In this document: positions 56,140 through 64,000 of the stretch, one piece after another
How positions within the stretch are numbered: the first letter of the stretch is position 1
Layout of the letters: every line of letters starts with the position of its first letter
DNA from: a virus
Length of the DNA stretch: 64,000 nucleotides
Virus record (IMG/VR): IMGVR_UViG_3300021181_000006
Location: 120,467-184,466 of that record
Reading direction: 5' to 3' (one strand)
The notes under the pieces: generated by a model
Databases searched by the model: none
The model's input: the letters and a program-made list of their open reading frames with translations, nothing else
What the model was told of the DNA's origin: nothing
Position numbers and translations under genes: made by a program

Positions 56140-57292
56140 AACTATCTGATTTTTTATCTATAATCTTTTTATAGACTCTACCCATCAAAGGTATAAATCC
56201 AGGTAATGCACGTGCTAACACGTATGGAACCTGCAGTCCCATTTTACCTTTCAATGAATTTTTATGAGCATTATAAGCACGTGATAAAGACTGCATATCC
56301 TCAATACTACGTGGTATATACGTAGCTGCTTGAGCCAACGCGGTAGTATCTGCTATTCTATTGCTGCCATCAGCTAGAAACGAATAACTACTATTGAGTG
56401 CGCCTAACATCTTCACTGGTGTACTATCCAAATATTTACTGAATACAGGAGCTGACTTGCCTTGACGCAATGCGCCGCGTGATACTTCACGAGCTATAGA
56501 AGTAGGAGAAGTATCTCCTGGATCGATAGATATGGCACCTAATCTCGATCCTACTATATGCTGCTCTGGAGTTACTTGGCCTGGTAAAACTTTTTTAATA
56601 AAATCTTCTGGACCAATATACGAAGTACCTGATCGTGATTTATCACTCAGAATCATAGGCATACCATCTAGTCCTGCTTTACGAGACGCAGCGGCATGAA
56701 TAGGAGGTATTTTACTTACATGAGTTGGAGTTGCTAAATAAGAGAAAACAGTCAGTGGTGCAATAATACCAGTAGCTATTTCTCCAATGGCTTCATCGGT
56801 AGCATCCTGATCTCTCTTTTTACGAATCATTTCTTTATTATATTCGTTTACTTCAGCATTCTTATCGAGATTATCTAATGCAGCTGCTTCATTAGCAGCA
56901 TAATTACCGATTAAACTTCCATTCACAAGACCAGTCCACTTTCTTGTGGCATCTATATACTCTGGAACTTTTGGCTTATGATTTTCTTGAATGACTGCAT
57001 CAAAGGCAGGTTGATCCTGATGACGTAGACGTTCATCTCTACGAATACGCATCTCATTAATAACGGTATTAATAGCTGCGCCCTTTAATGCATTACTCAT
57101 CATCATGCTTTTCAAAGCATCAACATTACGATTTCTCATAAGCGCATACGCAGCGAATGAACTTGTTAAGCCACCAGCAGCACCAATAAGTGCTGATAAG
57201 GCATAGCCTTTAGATACCTTCAGATTACCCTGAGGTGTATCTATGGAGTGATTCAGCAGCCCACGATTAATATCAGGCTGGGGATTCGGCAT
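56138..57292 (-). CDS. virion-like protein with membrane segments, 384 aa
   Basis: An N-terminal Gly/Ala-rich hydrophobic segment (LSALIGAAGGLTSSFAAYAL), helical charged parts, another hydrophobic patch (GEIATGIIAPLTVFSYLATP), and a basic C-terminus (LMGRVYKKIIDKK). Resembles the other membrane-active candidates of the virion block. Overlaps the next gene by 20 bases. Confidence 0.5.
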   Translation of the reverse strand: MPNPQPDINRGLLNHSIDTPQGNLKVSKGYALSALIGAAGGLTSSFAAYALMRNRNVDALKSMMMSNALKGAAINTVINEMRIRRDERLRHQDQPAFDAVIQENHKPKVPEYIDATRKWTGLVNGSLIGNYAANEAAALDNLDKNAEVNEYNKEMIRKKRDQDATDEAIGEIATGIIAPLTVFSYLATPTHVSKIPPIHAAASRKAGLDGMPMILSDKSRSGTSYIGPEDFIKKVLPGQVTPEQHIVGSRLGAISIDPGDTSPTSIAREVSRGALRQGKSAPVFSKYLDSTPVKMLGALNSSYSFLADGSNRIADTTALAQAATYIPRSIEDMQSLSRAYNAHKNSLKGKMGLQVPYVLARALPGFIPLMGRVYKKIIDKKSDS

Positions 57293-57752
57293 CTAAAGCT
57301 CGCTTGGTAGCTTTGACAGCATGATTCCGATAGTGCTCAACCGCTGCTTGCAGTTTCTCAGCATTATCGCCATGCGCCTGAGCTGTCTGCTCTGCAATCA
57401 TCAGCTTCTCTTTGAGCTTTTTAATGGTATTCTTCAGTTTATCGACATTCGAGATAAGACCAAAATTATCGTTCTCTAAGAGAGCTTTCTCATGATCTAC
57501 AGGAGTAGGCTTGGGAGCCTGTACACCTTTACCATGAAATTGAGTATTAAGCTCTGCGGTTTTATCTGCTGCGAAGTCCATGACTTTAGGATTATAGCCT
57601 TTGTCATAGACCGTGTCCATATCCCAAAGATTAATACGACGGTCACGGTTAGCCCGTGGCTTAAACTCAGTCTCTTTTGTCAGAGAAACAGACATGCCCT
57701 GCGGCACAACCTGCATGTAGTTGACTGCAGCTAATTTACTTACGGAGGGCAT
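57273..57752 (-). CDS. coiled-coil protein after RNA polymerase, 159 aa
   Basis: Starts MPSVSKLAAVNYMQ (SKLAA motif), then a basic region and a coiled coil (NVDKLKNTIKKLKEKLMIAE, NAEKLQAAVEHYRNHA). It overlaps the end of the polymerase gene by 17 bases, so it is co-transcribed with it. May be virion or polymerase associated; unknown. Confidence 0.55.
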   Translation of the reverse strand: MPSVSKLAAVNYMQVVPQGMSVSLTKETEFKPRANRDRRINLWDMDTVYDKGYNPKVMDFAADKTAELNTQFHGKGVQAPKPTPVDHEKALLENDNFGLISNVDKLKNTIKKLKEKLMIAEQTAQAHGDNAEKLQAAVEHYRNHAVKATKRALDAESPA

Positions 57753-60700
57753 CGATCATATCCTGCACATGTGATATTTTCTTCATATAAGAAGGCATAT
57801 CAACCCTCTTCATAGTTTTATCAGGCATGGTTGTAGTGGCATTACCAAACTCAGCTCCATAAGCATACCCAGGGATAGGATGAGTTCCATGGAGTTCTGA
57901 CTTCCATGATTGAGCAGCACCCTGAGTAATGGACTTCTGTAAGTGTTGGAAATTCATACGGGCTAAGAAATCGTTACTCATCTCTGGCGACAGCTTTAAT
58001 CCTTTTACAATTTCTTCGTATTGGATTGGTTTCGCCAATTCTTTATTACGGAAATCTAACTCATTGATTGGCATATAATCGCCAATAACAACATTTTTAT
58101 CAGATCCAGTATCAGTGATCTGACCGTACCGTACAATCTGACCAACAGCAGTCTCTACCAGAGGTCTACGTACAATACGGCCAGAAGCCGCATAGCTATC
58201 TACTATAGAATCAACGATATACTTCTTAGCTTCTAATGTATTCTTAAGCGCTGCTAATTCTTGAGGTTTAATATTGCCTTCAGTAAGACGATCACCCTTT
58301 AAGACTTTATCGCCTTCTTTTACAATGGGTTGCATGAGTCCGTAATGCAGTTCTCCACCCACTGATACATAATGTCCACCCTGAGGGGCTGCATTCACCT
58401 TAGTAACAGTTCCATTTACTTCAGATAAAATAGCTTTATCTTGAACGATCTTCGGCATTTCTAAGAGTTGTACCGCCTGATCAAATCCACCAATACTCTT
58501 AGCGCCAACGGATCCACCAGTATGGAATTTCTTCATGGTCAGCTGTACGGATGGCTCTGAAAGAGATTGAGCCGCAATCACGCCAATATTATCACCGATA
58601 CGAGGCAGTTTACCATCTTCACGAAGACCAAAACACATAGCACATGGAGCATTACGAGCTTTGCAGGTGAGTGGTGAACGCACTTTAAGAAAATGAATGC
58701 CTTCTGCTTTCATTCTCTTAACTAAATCTGACTTCACCAGGGTATTCGCTGCAACGCCTGGATTGCCCTTCGCGGTATAGCGATCAATGGCATGAACCAT
58801 CTCGCCATCCAGATTGACATTAATGCCTTCTGTCGTACCGCAGTCGATTTCCGTAATCTTGCCATATAATCCGCTATTAATCATTTGCTTAGAGAATGCG
58901 CCAGAATCTTCAGTAGCTAAAGCACGATCCATCATACCTTTACGCACACCAGCCATAGTGGTCCAGTATTCGCTAGCAGTTAAGCCTTCAGCATATCCAT
59001 GCTTAATCAAGATAGGAACTGGCTGCTCATTATGATCGTTCACGAACATAGGTCCAACCATCATCTGTTCGATCTGGTTTGTTTTCCCAGACAGTGACGA
59101 TTTCATCATTTGATTCAATCCAGAGTCTTTATCAGTGAGATCCTTATGGACTTCCTTGATAATGGCACTTTCCTTCATCTTATTAGCGAATGACTGTACC
59201 CATGCTACTGGATTCTTCGCTACGGCCAACTCTTGCTCCAGTTTCTGGAATTCTTTACGTACCAGAGTAGGATTGGTCAGCTTCAGGTCAGACAGACCAA
59301 AGCTAACGCCTGAACTATACGATGCTGCATTACCTAAGTCTTTGAGTTTACTAACGATAGGACCATAATCCTTCTCGTGAGTCTTAGCAATTTTATCTAA
59401 AAGAATATTGATATTCTTCTTATCGAGAGTGATATCATCATTCCGTAATTCAGTAGGTAATGCATTATTTACAAGAATACGCCCAACCGTATTCACCTTT
59501 TTACCAATAGCGACTACATCACGTACCGATACTTTATGACCTTTATAGGCATTCTCTAACTCATTAACTGAATTATAGAAGGCTACAGGAGCTGCCTTAA
59601 TAGGAGGCAGCGTCATCACATAGAGGCCATTCAACATTTCCATCGCTGGACGATGTTCTAAGGTCAGAGTCTGAGGATTATAGAGATTGCGACTTGGCAA
59701 CATACCAAATGACTCTTTACGAGCATCTTCTGATACTGGTACGTGTACTGACATCGTATCGCCATCAAAGTCAGCGTTAAATCCACCAATAACCAGAGGA
59801 TTCAGTCGGATAGACTTACCTGTAGTCATTTTAGGAATAAAGCTCATCACTGAGAACTTATGAAGCGAAGGCGCTCTGTTGATAAAAACAGGACGCTCTT
59901 TCATCTCGTTCTCAAGAGTACGCTTCGCAATATCCTTATGCTCTTCTACAGCATTACGAGCATCAATAGGATTGTAACCCAGACGTACTAAAGCACGGAT
60001 GACATGAGGACGATAGACTGTCCATGCCATCTCATCTGGAATACCAACCTCATCTAAACTGAGTTCTGGCTCTGGAATAATGGTTGAACGGCCAGAAAAA
60101 TCCTGACGTTTACTTAATACCTTGGACTGGAAGAATCCTTCTTTCGGTGAAGATCCTGCAATCTGTGTAATAAAGCCCTTCGTGTCTCGCGTTCCCTTTT
60201 TCGTCAGAGACACACCGGTACCAATAAGTGCTTTCATAGCATTATAGGTATCGAGACGCAGATTCGCTTTTTCTGAATCAGGTAAATAACTAATCGACTT
60301 CAGCTGATTATTTACTGTAATCAGGTCTTTATACAATGTATTCGCATCAGAAATAATAAGATCGCCACTCTTCTGCTGGATAATAGGACGGAACTTCGGA
60401 GGAATAACTGGAATCTTACTGGTGAGATAATCTGAGAGCTTCATTGAATTATCGCGTAACGCTTTGATATATCTCATCTTACGATTGATTTTATCTAAAC
60501 TCTCTAACTTAGCTGTCTTTGCCTCGCTATTCAGATGGCTGTATTCAGTATCCAGATTAATACGATCCATCATACGCTTGATAGCTAACCCGCCTGAAAC
60601 AGATCCAGGTGTCTCTGTCGTCGATAGTTCACCAGAACGATTAACAAAGGCTTTATGTGAAAGAATATCATTAAATTCTTTCTTATCGATACCTAAGATG

Positions 60701-63700
60701 GTAATAATAGCATCTTCATACATGGGCATCGGCATCGGCTCGGCCAGCTGGATATGAGACCATTTATCCCCAGCTAATCCGCCAGTCAACTTCAAATCAA
60801 AAAGACCACCAGCTTCTGGCTCTAAATCCTTCGATTTTACAGCTTTAGCTTCAGTGACTTCACCATGTGACATCTTCGTGACATCAGCTTCTGTAACTGG
60901 AATCAAATGGATCGCATCATTACGACGCTCCATATTGACGCCTGATGCCGCTAACATGGCACGGAACTTATCAAATACGAATGGCACCTTCGGAGAAGGT
61001 AATGGCAGACCAGACTGATAGGCATTCCAGAAGTCATCCGACTTCTCAGATTTAAAGGTAGCCATTTCCTTCAGATTATGGTTTGCGCCATGGGCTAACA
61101 TCGAGTACAGCGTAAGCTGATCCATACTCTGACCACCTACACCACCACCAGATGATGGCTGCATATTCAGTGTATAACCATCTTGACCACGAGATGAGAA
61201 TTTTTTACGAACTGCATGATCCAGCTTCATGATATACTGCTGACCGGTCTGGATAGGATTATCCAACTTCTTGCCAGTAGTAGGATCAGTCACAAACTCT
61301 TTATCTTGGAGTTTATGTTGTTTTAACTCTCCAATTATTTTATCTAAGTAGTTAGTCGAACTGAAATTATCAGCGATATACGGATGGCCCGTCTTCTCAG
61401 CAATCTTTGATGCACCAAGTTCCAAGTTCTGAGACGGATTAATACGTCCAGGAACCGAATGTGGATTCAGATAGACATCAATTCTACGACCAGAATCAGT
61501 AACCAGTGCTTCATTATCTGGAATAATCTTCGAGATAATCCCCTTGTTTCCATGGCGTCCACTGAGTTTATCGCCCAGCTTCATGACTTCTTCAGTCTGA
61601 ACCTGGACCTCAACTGACTTAGGACCACGAACAATACGAACTACCTTACCACGGTCTTCTTCATTCCACTCAATGGAACGATTCTTCATCGGTCTTACAG
61701 CTGATTTTTTAAAAGCACTCAGGATGATATCGTCCTTCGTCAGCTCTTCTTTATGCAGATGAACAATAAGAGGATCACCGAGTTCAACGGTCTCACCTTG
61801 TTTAATGATGCCTTCTGAGTCTAATTTAGCGAGCTGAGCAGACGTATAAGCGGTAGGATAATTAGCGATGAATTTCTTCTTATCTAAGAAGCTATTCACA
61901 TCTAATTCCAGATTCTCTTTATACATATGCTCTGATGTCAGCTTCTTAGAAGCTGATTCAGTGATAACCACACCATCTTCAAGCCCATGACCCTTATAGG
62001 ATACATAGCCTACATTGAGATTCGTGCCTAAAGCTAACGTATCGCCTTTATTAAAGTTCAGTTCAGCGATAGTTTGGCCAGCTTTGACTTTATCGCCAAC
62101 CTTTACAAGAGCTTTATGATTAAGATACTGCTTAGAACGTAAAGGGAAGTTGTTATACAGATAATGAGGATCATTCCCGATATAAATCTCATCAGGTGTT
62201 ACCTTAGTTACCACGCCAGCGGATTTAGATGATACGTTCTGACCTTTGCCAATATAGTCTTCAAAGGTTGTGTTATTACCGAACATGCTCTGTACGAGAG
62301 GAGCCTCACGATACTTCAGAGGTAATGCCTGCTCCATCTGTTTACCAGCAAAGGCAGCACGATTACCGGAGTTCGATTGTAAGAATGGCGCTAAGTTCGA
62401 AGCGAAGTCAAACATCGCCTTATCTGATGGCAGAATGTATTCCACTGACTTCGCTGGTACTTTATGGAGTACACCACGATCACAGGCTGATACCATCGCA
62501 TGTTTTGGAGTTCCATCTGCATGAAACTCATCAGCAAAGCTAATAATAGCATTGGCTGATTGATCAACGCGCAACTTCTCAAACTTGCCAGTCTTCAAAT
62601 TCTTTAAGTGAGTAAAGAGATCATTACCCTCTTTTAAAGCACCAATAGCCATGTGCTGGGTAACGCCCACATCCTTTTCAGGGGTATGGACAGGATCAAT
62701 AAATCCCAGCTGTGATGGATGAGCCATACGAGCTTCATCAGTAATCGAATGATGGTTCTCAATGCCACCTTCTCCAGAGATCACGACTTTATTTGTCTCA
62801 CCGATCATATTGAGCGGATTAATCTGCTCTGTGGTAGACGATAAGCTACTCTGAGTAAAGAAGCTTTTGATAGGCTTTCCGATGAGTGATGCATTGATGA
62901 TAAGACGTACATTCTCACGTTTATCAACGTTATTACGAATCTTCATCTTAATCTCAGGAAGTTTCTTCATGAAACTATCGTAGACGAAGTCATCAACTGA
63001 TCTGATAATCTTAAACTCTAAAGAGTCACGTTCATCTTGCTGCGATGTACCTCTGTTAATATCGAGTAATCTCTTACTCGACATCAGTAATACTTGAGGT
63101 GATAACGCATCTTGACCCTGTAATGTTTTAGTGGTAACACGAGGATCCAGTTTCAGTTTAGAAAGCCAAAGACTAGCAGTAATAGCGTCTTTACCAGCTT
63201 TACCGAATGATGTCTTATCAAGCTTTGCTAACTCAGCTTCAGGAGATGATTTGCTGTTCTTCAGCGACATCTCATAGGTCTCTTTACCCCAGGCAGTTTG
63301 GATCTCCTGAGGTGTAACACCTAATCCGATGAGTAATGGCAGCAGCTTAATATTCAGAGTTCCCTTTTCCAACTTAAATACAGCTGTCTCAGGATCGAAT
63401 AAGATCTTTGCCTGGAAACCTTTTACGTTGATAAAGGACTCTAATTCACCGTTCTCTTTGACACGATGAAAAATACCAGGACGTAACAGGAGCTGATTTG
63501 CTACCTGATATTCGTTGCCATCAATGATATAGGATCCGCGAGGAGTGATTCGTGGTATATTTCCTAACTTCATCTTTGCGTTACTAATAACCTTTTTAGT
63601 AAGATTATCAGTTAAAGTGGCTGTACCAACGATAGGAGAACCAAAAGTTCCACCCTTGAGTTTGAGATCCATCTGCTCTTTGTAGTTCTCATTTGAGAGA

Positions 63701-63822
63701 TCTTCTACATGGAGATTAGATACTACTAAGGTATGAACCTTGCCTTCAATAGGAAAAATCTGACTAATAGCTTGAAGAGCTTTGCTCTTCATATTCTCAT
63801 ACTGCTGCTGGAAGTTCTGCAT
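57736..63822 (-). CDS. single-chain DNA-directed RNA polymerase, beta-beta' fusion, 2028 aa
   Basis: Transcribes DNA with both large subunits in one chain. Beta part (1 to about 960): GLEDGVVITESA (about 615), GDKLSGRHGNKG (750-761), NPHSVPGRINPSQNLE (about 790), GGGVGGQSMDQLTLYSML (about 900). Beta' part (about 970-2028): PMPMYED region, GRSTIIPEPELSL (about 1250), the catalytic NADFDGD (1349-1355) binding Mg, a Zn site RSPLTCKARNAPCAMCFG (about 1715) and QLTMKKFH of the trigger loop region (about 1765). The N-terminal beta' zinc-binding domain of bacteria is missing: no CxCxK start is seen. No sigma, alpha or omega gene was recognised in the window. Start is ATG at 63822. Confidence 0.93.
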   Translation of the reverse strand: MQNFQQQYENMKSKALQAISQIFPIEGKVHTLVVSNLHVEDLSNENYKEQMDLKLKGGTFGSPIVGTATLTDNLTKKVISNAKMKLGNIPRITPRGSYIIDGNEYQVANQLLLRPGIFHRVKENGELESFINVKGFQAKILFDPETAVFKLEKGTLNIKLLPLLIGLGVTPQEIQTAWGKETYEMSLKNSKSSPEAELAKLDKTSFGKAGKDAITASLWLSKLKLDPRVTTKTLQGQDALSPQVLLMSSKRLLDINRGTSQQDERDSLEFKIIRSVDDFVYDSFMKKLPEIKMKIRNNVDKRENVRLIINASLIGKPIKSFFTQSSLSSTTEQINPLNMIGETNKVVISGEGGIENHHSITDEARMAHPSQLGFIDPVHTPEKDVGVTQHMAIGALKEGNDLFTHLKNLKTGKFEKLRVDQSANAIISFADEFHADGTPKHAMVSACDRGVLHKVPAKSVEYILPSDKAMFDFASNLAPFLQSNSGNRAAFAGKQMEQALPLKYREAPLVQSMFGNNTTFEDYIGKGQNVSSKSAGVVTKVTPDEIYIGNDPHYLYNNFPLRSKQYLNHKALVKVGDKVKAGQTIAELNFNKGDTLALGTNLNVGYVSYKGHGLEDGVVITESASKKLTSEHMYKENLELDVNSFLDKKKFIANYPTAYTSAQLAKLDSEGIIKQGETVELGDPLIVHLHKEELTKDDIILSAFKKSAVRPMKNRSIEWNEEDRGKVVRIVRGPKSVEVQVQTEEVMKLGDKLSGRHGNKGIISKIIPDNEALVTDSGRRIDVYLNPHSVPGRINPSQNLELGASKIAEKTGHPYIADNFSSTNYLDKIIGELKQHKLQDKEFVTDPTTGKKLDNPIQTGQQYIMKLDHAVRKKFSSRGQDGYTLNMQPSSGGGVGGQSMDQLTLYSMLAHGANHNLKEMATFKSEKSDDFWNAYQSGLPLPSPKVPFVFDKFRAMLAASGVNMERRNDAIHLIPVTEADVTKMSHGEVTEAKAVKSKDLEPEAGGLFDLKLTGGLAGDKWSHIQLAEPMPMPMYEDAIITILGIDKKEFNDILSHKAFVNRSGELSTTETPGSVSGGLAIKRMMDRINLDTEYSHLNSEAKTAKLESLDKINRKMRYIKALRDNSMKLSDYLTSKIPVIPPKFRPIIQQKSGDLIISDANTLYKDLITVNNQLKSISYLPDSEKANLRLDTYNAMKALIGTGVSLTKKGTRDTKGFITQIAGSSPKEGFFQSKVLSKRQDFSGRSTIIPEPELSLDEVGIPDEMAWTVYRPHVIRALVRLGYNPIDARNAVEEHKDIAKRTLENEMKERPVFINRAPSLHKFSVMSFIPKMTTGKSIRLNPLVIGGFNADFDGDTMSVHVPVSEDARKESFGMLPSRNLYNPQTLTLEHRPAMEMLNGLYVMTLPPIKAAPVAFYNSVNELENAYKGHKVSVRDVVAIGKKVNTVGRILVNNALPTELRNDDITLDKKNINILLDKIAKTHEKDYGPIVSKLKDLGNAASYSSGVSFGLSDLKLTNPTLVRKEFQKLEQELAVAKNPVAWVQSFANKMKESAIIKEVHKDLTDKDSGLNQMMKSSLSGKTNQIEQMMVGPMFVNDHNEQPVPILIKHGYAEGLTASEYWTTMAGVRKGMMDRALATEDSGAFSKQMINSGLYGKITEIDCGTTEGINVNLDGEMVHAIDRYTAKGNPGVAANTLVKSDLVKRMKAEGIHFLKVRSPLTCKARNAPCAMCFGLREDGKLPRIGDNIGVIAAQSLSEPSVQLTMKKFHTGGSVGAKSIGGFDQAVQLLEMPKIVQDKAILSEVNGTVTKVNAAPQGGHYVSVGGELHYGLMQPIVKEGDKVLKGDRLTEGNIKPQELAALKNTLEAKKYIVDSIVDSYAASGRIVRRPLVETAVGQIVRYGQITDTGSDKNVVIGDYMPINELDFRNKELAKPIQYEEIVKGLKLSPEMSNDFLARMNFQHLQKSITQGAAQSWKSELHGTHPIPGYAYGAEFGNATTTMPDKTMKRVDMPSYMKKISHVQDMIDALRK

Positions 63823-64000
63823 GGCTATAGGATAGCCCTGTTAGTACATGAAGCAAGATCTCAGTATCTGTTACTTTTATGATGAGGTGGTAATTTTCCA
63901 CCATGTCAACTTGGCCAAATAAAAAAAAAAAAATGATGCCCAAGGAATTCTAAAAAGGGTTGTGACCCTGAGTCATGGGCAAAGTGCCAGGAATTTTTTC
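63823..64000 (-). promoter_or_regulatory. upstream region of the polymerase gene
   Basis: No gene seen. Leftwards it holds a terminator-like stem (GCCCA/TGGGC enclosing AGGGT/ACCCT) with a run of 13 T (complement of 63920-63932), then GTTGACATGGTGG, an inverted repeat GGTGG-7-CCACC (63887-63903), and a leader of about 65 bases. The repeat just after TTGACA could be an operator; a clear -10 is not visible. Confidence 0.4.

Noticed and set aside
1-64000. CRISPR array, insertion sequence or integrase/attachment site
   Set aside because: No regularly spaced identical repeats with unique spacers, no transposase or recombinase motifs, and no terminal inverted repeats were found by eye.

Overview
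The window is part of the genome of a large tailed bacteriophage with a contractile tail (a myovirus). The evidence is a virion gene set read leftwards: tail tube, tail sheath, neck proteins, major capsid protein, a serine-type capsid maturation protease, the large terminase, a baseplate spike and its PAAR-like tip. The phage also encodes a 2028-residue RNA polymerase with beta and beta' fused in one chain. Gene density is very high, many starts and stops overlap as ATGA or TAATG, and G+C is low to moderate by eye. Portal, tape measure, replication genes and integrase are not recognisable here, so the genome is clearly larger than 64 kb. Nothing in the sequence identifies the host.

Layout. 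1-7.9 kb (+): small, mostly unrecognised genes in tight overlap. They include four tandem paralogues with a conserved C-terminal tail, a double helix-turn-helix protein and a secreted 3D-domain protein. A gene-free stretch at about 0.6-1.1 kb between promoter-like and terminator-like signals looks like a structured non-coding RNA. 7.9-9.7 kb: an inverted PD-(D/E)XK homing-type nuclease, an odd tRNA-Arg(TCT)-like sequence, and small membrane and zinc-binding proteins. 9.7-15.8 kb (+): tail fibre/adhesin cluster; three proteins share an N-terminal attachment-type domain and the 961-residue protein carries four carbohydrate-binding-like repeats. 15.8-22.5 kb (+): small genes, then thymidylate synthase and dihydrofolate reductase. 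22.5-40.6 kb (-): tail and head genes. 40.7-45.2 kb (+): small genes, almost every one preceded by a terminator hairpin fused to a conserved TTTAGGTATAAG promoter-like box. 45.3-54.4 kb (-): terminase, virion proteins, two further homing-type endonucleases, baseplate spike. 54.5-56.1 kb (+): two genes, one unusually G+C rich. 56.1-63.8 kb (-): two virion-like proteins and the fused RNA polymerase.

How it fits together (inference). The + strand accessory genes use a GGTATAAG/TATAAT-type signal. I did not find that box by eye upstream of the - strand virion operons, which suggests at least two promoter classes; the phage polymerase could serve one of them. The virion proteins share a recurring K-[TILVM]-A motif, usually E-K-x-A, that is a candidate recognition site for the maturation protease or a packaging tag. 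ThyA and DHFR supply dTMP. Three unrelated homing-type nucleases sit inside or beside essential operons, and one carries a C-terminal tail matching the neighbouring virion protein.
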